64,000 bases of DNA from NCBI GenBank assembly GCA_945787805.1, contig CALZID010000001.1, positions 186,001-250,000 on the forward strand, in the 5' to 3' direction. Shown piece by piece: positions 7,973 through 16,296 of this stretch. Under the pieces are notes generated by a model that saw only the letters and a program-made list of their open reading frames with translations, searched no databases and had not been told where the DNA came from. Source of the stretch: an uncultured Clostridia bacterium. GTDB lineage: Bacteria > Bacillota > Clostridia > Oscillospirales > Acutalibacteraceae. How positions within the stretch are numbered: position 1 is the stretch's first letter; every line of letters begins with the position of its first letter. Position numbers and translations under genes: made by a program.

Positions 7973-8740
7973 ATGAAAAAAGAACTTCGCAGAGCAGTTA
8001 TCGCAGGTAACTGGAAAATGAATAATACACCGTCTCAAGCAAAAGCACTTATAGAAGAAATGAAACCCCTTGTAGCAGATGCAAACTGTGATGTTGTGCT
8101 TTGTGTACCTTTTATTGATATTCCGGCAGCTGTTGAAGCAGCCAAGGGTTCAAACATTAAAATCGGTGCCGAAAATGTACACTTTAAAGCATCTGGCGCA
8201 TATACAGGTGAAATTTCAGCAGATATGCTTAAAGAAGCAGGCGTGGAATATGTTGTAATCGGTCATAGCGAAAGAAGACAGTATTTCGGCGAAACAGACC
8301 AAACTGTAAACCTTCGTTCTCTTGCGGCTCTCAATGCAGGGCTTAAAGCAATCATCTGTGTCGGCGAAACACTTGAACAGAGAGAGCTCGGTTACACAGA
8401 AACTCTTCTTAAATTCCAAACAAAAATGGCTCTTACAAATGTAACAAAAGAACAGCTTAAAAATGTAATTATCGCTTACGAACCCGTTTGGGCAATCGGC
8501 ACAGGTGTTACTGCTACTGCTGACCAGGCAGACGAAGGAAACGGCTATGTTCGTGCGGCTATTGCAGAAGCTTACGGTGCTGATGTTGCCGAAACAGTAA
8601 CAGTTCAATACGGCGGTTCAATGAACGCTGCTAATGCTGATGAGCTTGTTGCAAAAATCAATGTTGACGGCGGTCTCATCGGCGGTGCATCACTTAAAGC
8701 AGTTGATTTCTCAAAGATTGTTGCAGCAGCTTCAAAATAA
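7973..8740 (+). CDS. tpiA: Triosephosphate isomerase
   Basis: The 255-aa product is a full-length TIM barrel enzyme that interconverts dihydroxyacetone phosphate and glyceraldehyde 3-phosphate. Visible motifs are IAGNWKMN with the catalytic Lys, VIGHSERR with catalytic His98, and AYEPVWAIGTG with catalytic Glu170, plus the phosphate-binding YGGSMNAAN and GGASL near the end. AAGGAG precedes the ATG. It is the middle gene of the glycolytic cluster, 64 bases after pgk and 17 before gpmI, and should be co-transcribed with both. Confidence 0.98.
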   Translation: MKKELRRAVIAGNWKMNNTPSQAKALIEEMKPLVADANCDVVLCVPFIDIPAAVEAAKGSNIKIGAENVHFKASGAYTGEISADMLKEAGVEYVVIGHSERRQYFGETDQTVNLRSLAALNAGLKAIICVGETLEQRELGYTETLLKFQTKMALTNVTKEQLKNVIIAYEPVWAIGTGVTATADQADEGNGYVRAAIAEAYGADVAETVTVQYGGSMNAANADELVAKINVDGGLIGGASLKAVDFSKIVAAASK

Positions 8741-8757
8741 TTAAATAGGTGAATACA

Positions 8758-10287
8758 ATGAAAAAACCTTTAGTTTTATGTATTATGGATGGATTCGGTA
8801 AAAATCCGTCCGATTACGGTAACGCTATCGTTGCCGCAAAAACTCCAAATCTTGATAAACTTATGGCTGATTTTCCGATGACTTATATTGGCGCTTCGGG
8901 AATGGATGTGGGACTTCCTGACGGTCAAATGGGCAACTCAGAAGTCGGTCATACAAATATCGGCGCAGGCCGTGTTGTTTATCAGGAGCTTACAAGAATT
9001 ACAAAATCCATAAAAGACGGCGATTTCTTCAAAAATGAAGCAATGGTTAAGGCCGTTCAAAATGCTGTTGATAACGGTACATCACTTCACCTTATGGGAC
9101 TTATGAGTGACGGCGGTGTTCATTCTCACAACAGTCATATTTGGGCTATTGTTGAGCTTGCAAAGAAGATGGGACTTGAAAAAGTATATCTTCACTGTAT
9201 TATGGACGGACGTGATGTACCACCTACAAGCGGTAAAGATTTTCTTGCAGATGCACAAGCTAAGCTTAGTGAAATCGGCGTCGGTAAAATTGCTACGGTT
9301 GTCGGCCGTTTCTATGCAATGGACAGAGATAACCGTTGGGAACGAGTTGTTCTTGCATATAACGCTTTTGTAAAAGGTGAGGGCATTTTTGCCGCTGACC
9401 CTGTAAAAGCAGTTGAAGAAAGCTATAAAAAAGTTGACGCTGACGGCAAGAATATTACCGATGAGTTTATTGAACCGACAGTATGCCTCGAAAATGAAGG
9501 CAGAATTTCTAAAAATGACAGTGTTGTATTCTTTAACTTCCGTCCTGACAGAGCAAGAGAAATTACAAGAACTTTTGTTGACCCTGATTTCAGCGGCTTT
9601 GAGCGTGAATTCTTCCCGGTATATTATGTATGTATGACTCAATATGACGCAACAATGCCGAATGTTGATGTTGCATTTAAACCGCAGTCCCTTAGAAATA
9701 CCCTTGGTGAATACCTTGCCGATAAAGGTCTTTTGCAGCTTAGAATTGCTGAAACCGAGAAATATGCTCATGTTACATTCTTCTTTAACGGCGGTGTTGA
9801 AGCACAATATAAAGGTGAAGACAGAATTTTGGTCAATTCACCAAAGGTTACAACATACGACCTTAAACCTGAAATGAGCGCTTATGAAGTTTCCGAAAAG
9901 GTTAATGAAGCAGTTAGAAGCGGAAAATATGATGTTGTTATATTAAACTTTGCAAACTGCGATATGGTTGGACATACAGGTGTGTTTGATGCCGCAGTCG
10001 CTGCGGTAGAAGCGGTTGATACCTGTGTTGGTACACTCTATGAAGCCGTTCACGAAATGGGTGGAACATTACTTATTACTGCCGACCACGGTAATGCAGA
10101 TAAGATGTATGAAGAAGACGGCTCACCGTTTACTGCCCACACAACATTCCCGGTTCCGTTCATTGTAGCGGATTATCCTTGCGAGCTCCGAGACGGCGGA
10201 AGACTTTGTGATATTGCTCCTACAATGCTTAAAATTCTCGGGTTAGAGCAACCGGCAGAAATGAATGGAGAATCCTTAATAAAATAA
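8758..10287 (+). CDS. gpmI: 2,3-bisphosphoglycerate-independent phosphoglycerate mutase
   Basis: The product is 509 aa from the ATG following AGGTGA (8747-8752); a GTG at 8749 lies inside that site. It has the alkaline-phosphatase-type fold, with the N-terminal metal motif MDGFG, the phosphoserine site GNSEVGH (Ser61), the RDNRWER substrate segment, and the C-terminal metal motifs NCDMVGHTG and TADHGNAD. It converts 3- to 2-phosphoglycerate using Mn2+, which makes it pH-sensitive in sporulating Gram-positives, and it is used by spore formers to hold a 3-phosphoglycerate store. Its last 12 bases overlap the end of convergent spmB. Confidence 0.98.
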   Translation: MKKPLVLCIMDGFGKNPSDYGNAIVAAKTPNLDKLMADFPMTYIGASGMDVGLPDGQMGNSEVGHTNIGAGRVVYQELTRITKSIKDGDFFKNEAMVKAVQNAVDNGTSLHLMGLMSDGGVHSHNSHIWAIVELAKKMGLEKVYLHCIMDGRDVPPTSGKDFLADAQAKLSEIGVGKIATVVGRFYAMDRDNRWERVVLAYNAFVKGEGIFAADPVKAVEESYKKVDADGKNITDEFIEPTVCLENEGRISKNDSVVFFNFRPDRAREITRTFVDPDFSGFEREFFPVYYVCMTQYDATMPNVDVAFKPQSLRNTLGEYLADKGLLQLRIAETEKYAHVTFFFNGGVEAQYKGEDRILVNSPKVTTYDLKPEMSAYEVSEKVNEAVRSGKYDVVILNFANCDMVGHTGVFDAAVAAVEAVDTCVGTLYEAVHEMGGTLLITADHGNADKMYEEDGSPFTAHTTFPVPFIVADYPCELRDGGRLCDIAPTMLKILGLEQPAEMNGESLIK

Positions 10288-10797
10288 TAGTCTGACAAAT
10301 AATCCCGCTAAAATAAAACTTGTAAAATCGGCACACAGTGAGCAAATTGCTGTGTGCCGAATTTTTTTTATTCCCACTGAGCCGAAATACACGGCAATTG
10401 CATAAAATGTTGTTTCTGTTGAGCCCATCATTACCGAGGCAACTCTTCCGACATAGGAATCAGGTCCGCATTCACTTATAATTGATTCATAAATGCTTAA
10501 AGAGCCGCCGCCCGAAATCGGCGATAAAATGCACATAGGCAGGGTTTCAACCGGAATTTTCAGAAAATTGGCTATCGGTGATAAAACTTTTGTAATTATA
10601 TCAATACCTTGCGATGTTTTGAGCATTTGTACAGCAAGGAACAGTGCGGTCAATGAAGGAAGTATTGACAAAAATACATCAAAACCTCTTTTAGCTCCGT
10701 CAATAAATACTGCAAAAACATCAATTCGTTTGTATAACCCAAACCCAATAATTATCAATAAAAATACAGGCAGAATATAATTTGAAATATTAGTCAT
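10276..10797 (-). CDS. spmB: Spore maturation protein B
   Basis: The product is 173 aa, a nucleoside-recognition (Gate) domain membrane protein with about four to five hydrophobic segments. The conserved core LSPISGGGSLSIYE and the GSTETTFYAIAVYFGSVGI motif near the C-terminus identify SpmB. Together with SpmA it is needed for full dehydration of the spore core in Bacillus; the transported solute is not known. It follows spmA by 1 base, so the pair is translated together. The 3' end runs 12 bases into gpmI from the other strand, and I see no terminator between them. Confidence 0.93.
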   Translation of the reverse strand: MTNISNYILPVFLLIIIGFGLYKRIDVFAVFIDGAKRGFDVFLSILPSLTALFLAVQMLKTSQGIDIITKVLSPIANFLKIPVETLPMCILSPISGGGSLSIYESIISECGPDSYVGRVASVMMGSTETTFYAIAVYFGSVGIKKIRHTAICSLCADFTSFILAGLFVRLLFY

Positions 10798-10798
10798 T

Positions 10799-11374
10799 TT
10801 AAAAAAACCTTTCTGTCAGTTTTGTCATTATTATTCCAACCGACAATGCACAGAATGATACTAATATTGACGGTAATACTATTTCTAATGGATTTGCCGA
10901 ATTATGACTTGCCCGAATTCCCGCAACGGTTGACGGAATTATTCGTAATGCTGCCGAATTCATAACCACAAATAATACCATATCGTTGCTCGGTGAAGTT
11001 TTATTTGTATTGTTATTCGACAGTCTTTTCATGGCTTCAATTCCTATGGGTGTAGCAGCATTTGACAGTCCCAACAAATTTGAAGTAATATTAAGACAGA
11101 TAGGTTCAAGTGCGGGACTGTCTTTATCTATACCTTTGAATAGTCTGCAAATAACAGGAGACATTATTTTAGAAATTATTTTTGTTATACCGGATTTTTC
11201 TGCAACATTCATAAGTCCGTTCCACAAGCAAAATGTACCGAGCAAGGTTAAACAAAGGTCAACCGCAGTATTTCCGCTGGTAATTATACCCGTTGATAAT
11301 GCGTTTGATGTTCCGTTTAAAAGAGAAGATACAACCGAAAAAATGATAATAACCGCCCATATATAATTCATCAT
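10799..11374 (-). CDS. spmA: Spore maturation protein A
   Basis: The product is 191 aa with several membrane helices and the Gate domain. It shows SpmA hallmarks: NGLMNVAEKSGI, PICLNITSNLLGLSNAATPIGIEAM, and VVMNSAALRIIPSTVAGIRA. It works with SpmB in the spore membrane for core dehydration. The first ATG is preceded by GGGG at about 7-nt spacing. In Bacillus the spmAB genes follow dacB; here dacB is absent and the pair sits back to back with uvrB. A sigma-E-like promoter candidate lies upstream. Confidence 0.93.
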   Translation of the reverse strand: MMNYIWAVIIIFSVVSSLLNGTSNALSTGIITSGNTAVDLCLTLLGTFCLWNGLMNVAEKSGITKIISKIMSPVICRLFKGIDKDSPALEPICLNITSNLLGLSNAATPIGIEAMKRLSNNNTNKTSPSNDMVLFVVMNSAALRIIPSTVAGIRASHNSANPLEIVLPSILVSFCALSVGIIMTKLTERFF

Positions 11375-11406
11375 ATTAAGTACCCCAAAATCAATACATT
11401 TATTGA

Positions 11407-11434
11407 ATTTTATGCAAAAATATTGCGAATAATG
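11407..11434 (-). promoter_or_regulatory. Candidate sigma-E-like promoter for spmAB
   Basis: On the minus strand CATTATT (11428-11434) and CATAAAAT (11407-11414) are 13 nt apart. The -10 fits the mother-cell sigma-E pattern CATACAnT in all but one position; the -35 is weaker. This matches the known mother-cell expression of spmAB in Bacillus. Confidence 0.4.
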
Positions 11435-11463
11435 TTGATTTTATTTTTAATATGATGTATAAT
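11435..11463 (+). promoter_or_regulatory. Promoter of uvrBA
   Basis: TTGATT (11435-11440), 17-nt spacer and perfect TATAAT (11458-11463). The expected transcription start falls at about 11470, inside the LexA box. Confidence 0.75.
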
Positions 11464-11467
11464 TATA

Positions 11468-11481
11468 CGAACAAATGTACG
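11468..11481. promoter_or_regulatory. LexA (SOS) box over the uvrB start site
   Basis: CGAACAAATGTACG fits the Bacillus-type SOS consensus CGAACRNRYGTTYC, with a mismatch in the second half-site (GTAC rather than GTTC). It begins 5 bases after the -10 element and ends at the ribosome-binding site, where a bound repressor would block transcription. Confidence 0.75.
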
Positions 11482-11492
11482 AGAGGTTTGTT

Positions 11493-13439
11493 ATGTTTAA
11501 GTTAGTAAGTAATTATCAGCCGACAGGTGACCAACCGCAAGCAATAGAAACACTTGTTGAAGGCGTGAATAAAGGATACAAAGAACAAACATTACTGGGC
11601 GTTACAGGTTCCGGTAAGACATTTACCATGGCTAATATTATTGCAAAGCTTAACAGACCGACTTTGGTTCTTGCCCATAACAAAACTCTCGCAGGTCAGT
11701 TATGCTCCGAGTTTAAGGAGTTTTTTCCAGAAAACGCCGTCGAATACTTCGTTTCCTATTATGATTATTATCAACCCGAAGCTTATATTGCCAATACCGA
11801 CACCTATATAGAAAAAGACTCGGCAATAAATGATGAAATTGATAAATTGCGACATTCGGCAACATCTGCACTGTCAGAAAGACGGGATGTAATCATAGTT
11901 GCCAGTGTATCATGCATCTATTCTCTCGGTGACCCCATTGATTATAAAAGTATGGTTATTTCTTTGCGAACGGGAATGGAAAAAAGTCGTGACGATTTAA
12001 TCAACAAGCTTGTTGAAATTCAATATGAGAGAAATGATATAAACTTTATCAGAAATAAGTTTAGGGTTAGGGGAGATATTGTTGAAATCTTTCCTGTATA
12101 TTCAAACGATACTGCCATCAGGGTTGAATTTTTCGGTGACGAGATTGACAAAATAAGCGAAATAAATCCGTTGACGGGTGCAGTAAAAAATGTTGTATCG
12201 CATGTTGCTGTATATCCTGCCTCACACTATGTTGTTTCACCCGAAGAAATGGAAGAAGCCCTCGAAAAAATCAACAATGAAATGGAAAAACAGGTTGCCG
12301 AATTTGAAAAGCAAGGAAAACTGATTGAAGCCCAAAGAATTCGGCAAAGAACAGAATATGATATGGAAATGCTTCGTGAAACCGGTTTTTGCAAAGGCAT
12401 TGAAAACTATTCGGCAATTATGTCGGGCAGAAAGCCCGGTGAACCGCCGTTTACATTGCTTGATTATTTTCCCGACGATTATTTACTTTTTGTTGACGAG
12501 TCCCATGTTACATTGCCCCAGGTTCGCGGTATGTATGGCGGTGACCGTTCAAGAAAGGAAAATCTTATAAATTACGGTTTTCGTTTGCCGTCAGCTTATG
12601 ATAACAGACCGTTAACTTTTGATGAATTCTATGATAAAACCCGTCAAAAAATATTTGTAAGCGCAACACCCGGTCCCTTTGAAGCAGAAAAAAGCGTTCA
12701 AATTGCCGAACAGGTTATTCGACCAACAGGCCTTTTGGACCCTGAAATCTCCGTTCGCAGTACAGAAGGTCAAATTGATGATTTGATTTCAGAAATCAAT
12801 ATACGCATCGAGAAAAAAGAAAGAGTTTTGGTTACGACTCTTACAAAGAAGATGGCAGAAAATTTAACCGATTATCTTTCGGGTCACGGAATTAAAGTCA
12901 GATATATGCACTATGACATTGACACTATTGAACGAATGGAGCTTATCCGTGATTTGCGTTTAGGTGAATTTGATGTGCTGGTGGGAATAAATCTTCTTCG
13001 TGAAGGTCTTGATATTCCCGAAGTTTCACTTATAGCCATTCTCGATGCAGATAAGGAAGGTTTCTTGCGTTCTGAAACTTCACTTGTACAGATAATCGGT
13101 CGTGCCGCCCGAAATGCAAACGGTCATGTCATAATGTATGCCGATACTGTTACAAAATCAATGGAAAAAGCAATTGAAGAGACATATCGCAGGCGTGAAA
13201 AACAAATTGCGTACAACGAAGAACATGGAATTGTTCCGCAAACAATCACAAAGGATGTTCGTGAAATACTCGAGATTTCAAGTCGTGATAAATCCGTCAA
13301 GAAACGAATGACACGAGATGAAAAGCAGAAACTTATTATCAGGCTTACCGAAGAAATGAAAGCTGCCGCAAAAATTCTTGAATTTGAGCACGCTGCATAT
13401 TTAAGAGATAAAATTGAAAAACTTAAATCGGAGAAATAA
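11493..13439 (+). CDS. uvrB: Excinuclease ABC subunit B
   Basis: The product is 648 aa from ATG 11493, set by GAGAGG at 11481-11486; an in-frame ATG at 11475 lies within the LexA box and has no ribosome-binding site. UvrB is the damage-verifying helicase of nucleotide excision repair. Visible are Walker A GVTGSGKT (residues 36-43), the beta-hairpin region [10 protein letters not shown], the DESHVTLPQ helicase motif, the C-terminal helicase motifs including QIIGRAARN, and the UVR domain at the end that binds UvrC ([13 protein letters not shown]). It is followed directly by uvrA and controlled by the promoter and LexA box just upstream. Confidence 0.98.
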   Translation: MFKLVSNYQPTGDQPQAIETLVEGVNKGYKEQTLLGVTGSGKTFTMANIIAKLNRPTLVLAHNKTLAGQLCSEFKEFFPENAVEYFVSYYDYYQPEAYIANTDTYIEKDSAINDEIDKLRHSATSALSERRDVIIVASVSCIYSLGDPIDYKSMVISLRTGMEKSRDDLINKLVEIQYERNDINFIRNKFRVRGDIVEIFPVYSNDTAIRVEFFGDEIDKISEINPLTGAVKNVVSHVAVYPASHYVVSPEEMEEALEKINNEMEKQVAEFEKQGKLIEAQRIRQRTEYDMEMLRETGFCKGIENYSAIMSGRKPGEPPFTLLDYFPDDYLLFVDESHVTLPQVRGMYGGDRSRKENLINYGFRLPSAYDNRPLTFDEFYDKTRQKIFVSATPGPFEAEKSVQIAEQVIRPTGLLDPEISVRSTEGQIDDLISEINIRIEKKERVLVTTLTKKMAENLTDYLSGHGIKVRYMHYDIDTIERMELIRDLRLGEFDVLVGINLLREGLDIPEVSLIAILDADKEGFLRSETSLVQIIGRAARNANGHVIMYADTVTKSMEKAIEETYRRREKQIAYNEEHGIVPQTITKDVREILEISSRDKSVKKRMTRDEKQKLIIRLTEEMKAAAKILEFEHAAYLRDKIEKLKSEK

Positions 13440-16259
13440 ATGATACACGATAAAATTATTATTAAAGGCGCAAAAGAGAATAACCTTAAAAATGTTGATA
13501 TTGAGATACCCCGTGATAAGCTTGTTGTCTTTACGGGGCTTTCGGGCTCGGGTAAATCATCTCTGGCTTTTGATACGATTTATGCCGAAGGTCAAAGACG
13601 ATATATTGAATCTTTGTCATCTTACGCAAGAATGTTTTTAGGTCAGATGGAAAAACCCAATGTTGAGTCAATCGAAGGGCTTTCTCCCGCTATTTCAATC
13701 GACCAAAAAACAACATCAAAAAATCCCCGTTCAACAGTTGGCACCGTAACGGAGATTTATGACTATTTGCGACTTTTATATGCGAGAATAGGTATTCCGC
13801 ACTGTCCGGTTTGCGGCAGAGAAATCAAACAACAGACCGTTGACCAAATTGTTGACAGTATTATGAGCTTGCCTGAAGGCACTAAATTTCAAATTCTTTC
13901 TCCCGTTGTCCGCGGTAAAAAAGGCGAACATGCAAAAGAACTTGCCAATGCATTGAAAACAGGCTTTGTCAGAGCAAGAATTGACGGTGTAGTTACTGAA
14001 ATTATTGAAGATATGAAGCTTCAAAAGACATATAAGCATACTATTGAGATTATCGTCGACAGACTTGTGGTAAAAGACGGTATCAGAACAAGACTTGCCG
14101 ATTCAATAGAAACTGCCACAGCCCATTCGGGAGGTAATGTGATTATTGATGTTATTGGTGATAAAGAATATCTTTATTCACTCAATTATGCCTGCCCTGA
14201 ACACGGAATAAGCGTTGATGAATTATCGCCGAGAATGTTTTCGTTTAACAATCCTTACGGCGCTTGTCCGACTTGTACAGGCTTAGGCACATTTTTAAAA
14301 GTTAATCCCGACCTTGTAATACCGAATAAAAATCTTTCAATCAGTGAAGGTGCAATCTATGCAAGCGGATGGAGTAAGGCTGAAAAAGGTTCAATTGCCG
14401 AAATGTATTATACAGCACTCGGCAACGAATACGGATTTACTCTTAGAACGCCTGTTAAAGATATATCTACCGAAGGGTTAAATGCTATTCTTTACGGCAC
14501 AGACCATAAAATGAAGATGACTCGTTCAACCTTGTACGGTTCGGGAACATATATGTCAGAATTTGAAGGTGTAATCAATAATCTTGAACGCAGATATAAA
14601 GAAACAACAAGTGATTGGTCACGGTGGGAGATTGAGCAGGTGATGAACGCTTGCAGTTGTCCCGATTGTCACGGAACAAGACTCAAACCCGAAATTTTAT
14701 CTGTAACCGTCGGCGGTAAAAACATCAGCGAATTCTGTGATATGTCCATATCCGATGCTATTGAATTCATTAAAAATCTTCAGTTGAGCGATAGAGATAA
14801 GTTTATTTCAGAGTCCATTTTAAAAGAAATTATAAGCAGATTATCATTTTTGAAAAGCGTCGGTCTTGACTATCTTACATTATCTCGTTCGTCTGGAACT
14901 CTTTCGGGCGGTGAAAGCCAGAGAATAAGACTTGCAACTCAAATAGGTTCTTCACTTATGGGTGTTGTTTATATTCTTGATGAGCCCAGTATCGGCTTGC
15001 ATCAGCGTGATAACGACAAATTGTTGGGCACATTAAAACATTTGCGTGATTTAGGCAACACACTGATTGTTGTTGAACACGACGAAGACACAATGAGAGA
15101 GTCCGACTACATTGTCGATATAGGTCCGGGTGCGGGTGTTCACGGCGGAGAGATTGTCTTTGCCGGAACGGTTGATGAAATTGTAAAATGCAAAAACTCT
15201 GTAACGGGAAAATATCTTTCAGGTGAAAGAAAAATTCCCGTACCTGAAAAGCGCAGAACCGGTAACGGTGCAAAAATAACTATTAAGGGCGCAAAGGAGA
15301 ATAATCTTAAAAATATTGATGTTAGTTTTCCCCTTGGTTGCTTTAACTGTGTAACGGGTGTGTCAGGCTCTGGCAAATCATCGCTTATTAACGAAATACT
15401 TTATAAGCATCTCGCCAATGAACTTAACAATGCAAAAAAGCCAATCGGCAATTTTGATTTAATGGAGGGTGTTGAAAACCTTGATAAGGTCATAGATATT
15501 GACCAATCGCCAATCGGTAAAACTCCAAGGTCAAACCCCGCAACATACACGGGCGTGTTCACCGATATTCGTGAATTGTTTGCGTCAATGCAAGAGGCAA
15601 AAATCCGTGGATTTAATTCAAGCAGATTTTCTTTCAATGTTAAAGGCGGAAGATGTGAAGCCTGTGAAGGCGACGGAATTGTTAAAATAGAAATGCACTT
15701 TTTGGCTGATGTCTATGTGCCTTGTGAAGTTTGCAACGGTGCAAGATACAATCGGGAAACTCTTGAAGTTAAATATAAAGGCAAGAATATTTTTGATGTT
15801 CTTGAAATGACTGTTGAAGAAGCATTGTCATTTTTTGAAAATATTCCGAAAATCAAGCGAAAATTGCAAACCTTATATGATGTCGGATTAGGCTATGTTA
15901 AACTCGGTCAGTCAGCCACAACTCTTTCAGGCGGTGAGGCTCAACGAGTAAAGCTTGCAACTGAGCTTTCAAAACGCTCAACAGGAAAAACAATATATAT
16001 TCTCGATGAACCTACAACGGGGTTACACACTGCCGATGTTCACAAGCTGATTGAAGTTCTTCAGAGAATAGTCGATTCCGGCAATACCGTTATTGTTATT
16101 GAACACAATTTGGATGTTATTAAAACTGCGGATTATATTGTCGATTTAGGTCCCGAGGGTGGAGATAAAGGCGGTAATATTGTTGTCTGCGGAACTCCGG
16201 AAAAAGTTGCTGAATGCAAAAAATCCTATACCGGAATGTACCTTAATAGAATATTGTAA
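13440..16259 (+). CDS. uvrA: Excinuclease ABC subunit A
   Basis: The product is 939 aa, the normal length. It is a tandem ABC ATPase with two Walker A motifs ([12 protein letters not shown] near the N-terminus and [12 protein letters not shown] after residue 630), two signature motifs ([12 protein letters not shown] and [12 protein letters not shown]), and CxxC zinc modules including [21 protein letters not shown] and [17 protein letters not shown]. It recognises helix-distorting DNA lesions and loads UvrB. The ATG starts immediately after the uvrB stop (TAAATG) with GGAG upstream, so the two subunits are made as one unit under the LexA box. A strong terminator follows. Confidence 0.98.
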   Translation: MIHDKIIIKGAKENNLKNVDIEIPRDKLVVFTGLSGSGKSSLAFDTIYAEGQRRYIESLSSYARMFLGQMEKPNVESIEGLSPAISIDQKTTSKNPRSTVGTVTEIYDYLRLLYARIGIPHCPVCGREIKQQTVDQIVDSIMSLPEGTKFQILSPVVRGKKGEHAKELANALKTGFVRARIDGVVTEIIEDMKLQKTYKHTIEIIVDRLVVKDGIRTRLADSIETATAHSGGNVIIDVIGDKEYLYSLNYACPEHGISVDELSPRMFSFNNPYGACPTCTGLGTFLKVNPDLVIPNKNLSISEGAIYASGWSKAEKGSIAEMYYTALGNEYGFTLRTPVKDISTEGLNAILYGTDHKMKMTRSTLYGSGTYMSEFEGVINNLERRYKETTSDWSRWEIEQVMNACSCPDCHGTRLKPEILSVTVGGKNISEFCDMSISDAIEFIKNLQLSDRDKFISESILKEIISRLSFLKSVGLDYLTLSRSSGTLSGGESQRIRLATQIGSSLMGVVYILDEPSIGLHQRDNDKLLGTLKHLRDLGNTLIVVEHDEDTMRESDYIVDIGPGAGVHGGEIVFAGTVDEIVKCKNSVTGKYLSGERKIPVPEKRRTGNGAKITIKGAKENNLKNIDVSFPLGCFNCVTGVSGSGKSSLINEILYKHLANELNNAKKPIGNFDLMEGVENLDKVIDIDQSPIGKTPRSNPATYTGVFTDIRELFASMQEAKIRGFNSSRFSFNVKGGRCEACEGDGIVKIEMHFLADVYVPCEVCNGARYNRETLEVKYKGKNIFDVLEMTVEEALSFFENIPKIKRKLQTLYDVGLGYVKLGQSATTLSGGEAQRVKLATELSKRSTGKTIYILDEPTTGLHTADVHKLIEVLQRIVDSGNTVIVIEHNLDVIKTADYIVDLGPEGGDKGGNIVVCGTPEKVAECKKSYTGMYLNRIL

Positions 16260-16260
16260 C

Positions 16261-16295
16261 AAAAACTCCCTTTCGTCAAGTGAAAGGGAGTTTTT
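16261..16295. terminator. Bidirectional terminator between uvrA and yfhO-like gene
   Basis: A perfect 14-bp stem (16261-16274 with 16282-16295, core ACTCCCTTTC/GAAAGGGAGT) has a 7-nt loop and A/T tracts on both sides. It serves both convergent genes and lies only 1 base from each stop codon region. Confidence 0.9.
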
Positions 16296-16296
16296 G

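Noticed and set aside
9082..9807. A 241-codon open frame antisense to gpmI
   Set aside because: It lies wholly within a strongly conserved enzyme gene, its product is Cys/Phe/Asn-rich with no family features, and it has no ribosome-binding site. It is a shadow of the codon bias of gpmI.
11475..11492. An earlier ATG for uvrB
   Set aside because: It lies in the LexA box, has no ribosome-binding site, and adds residues not typical of UvrB.
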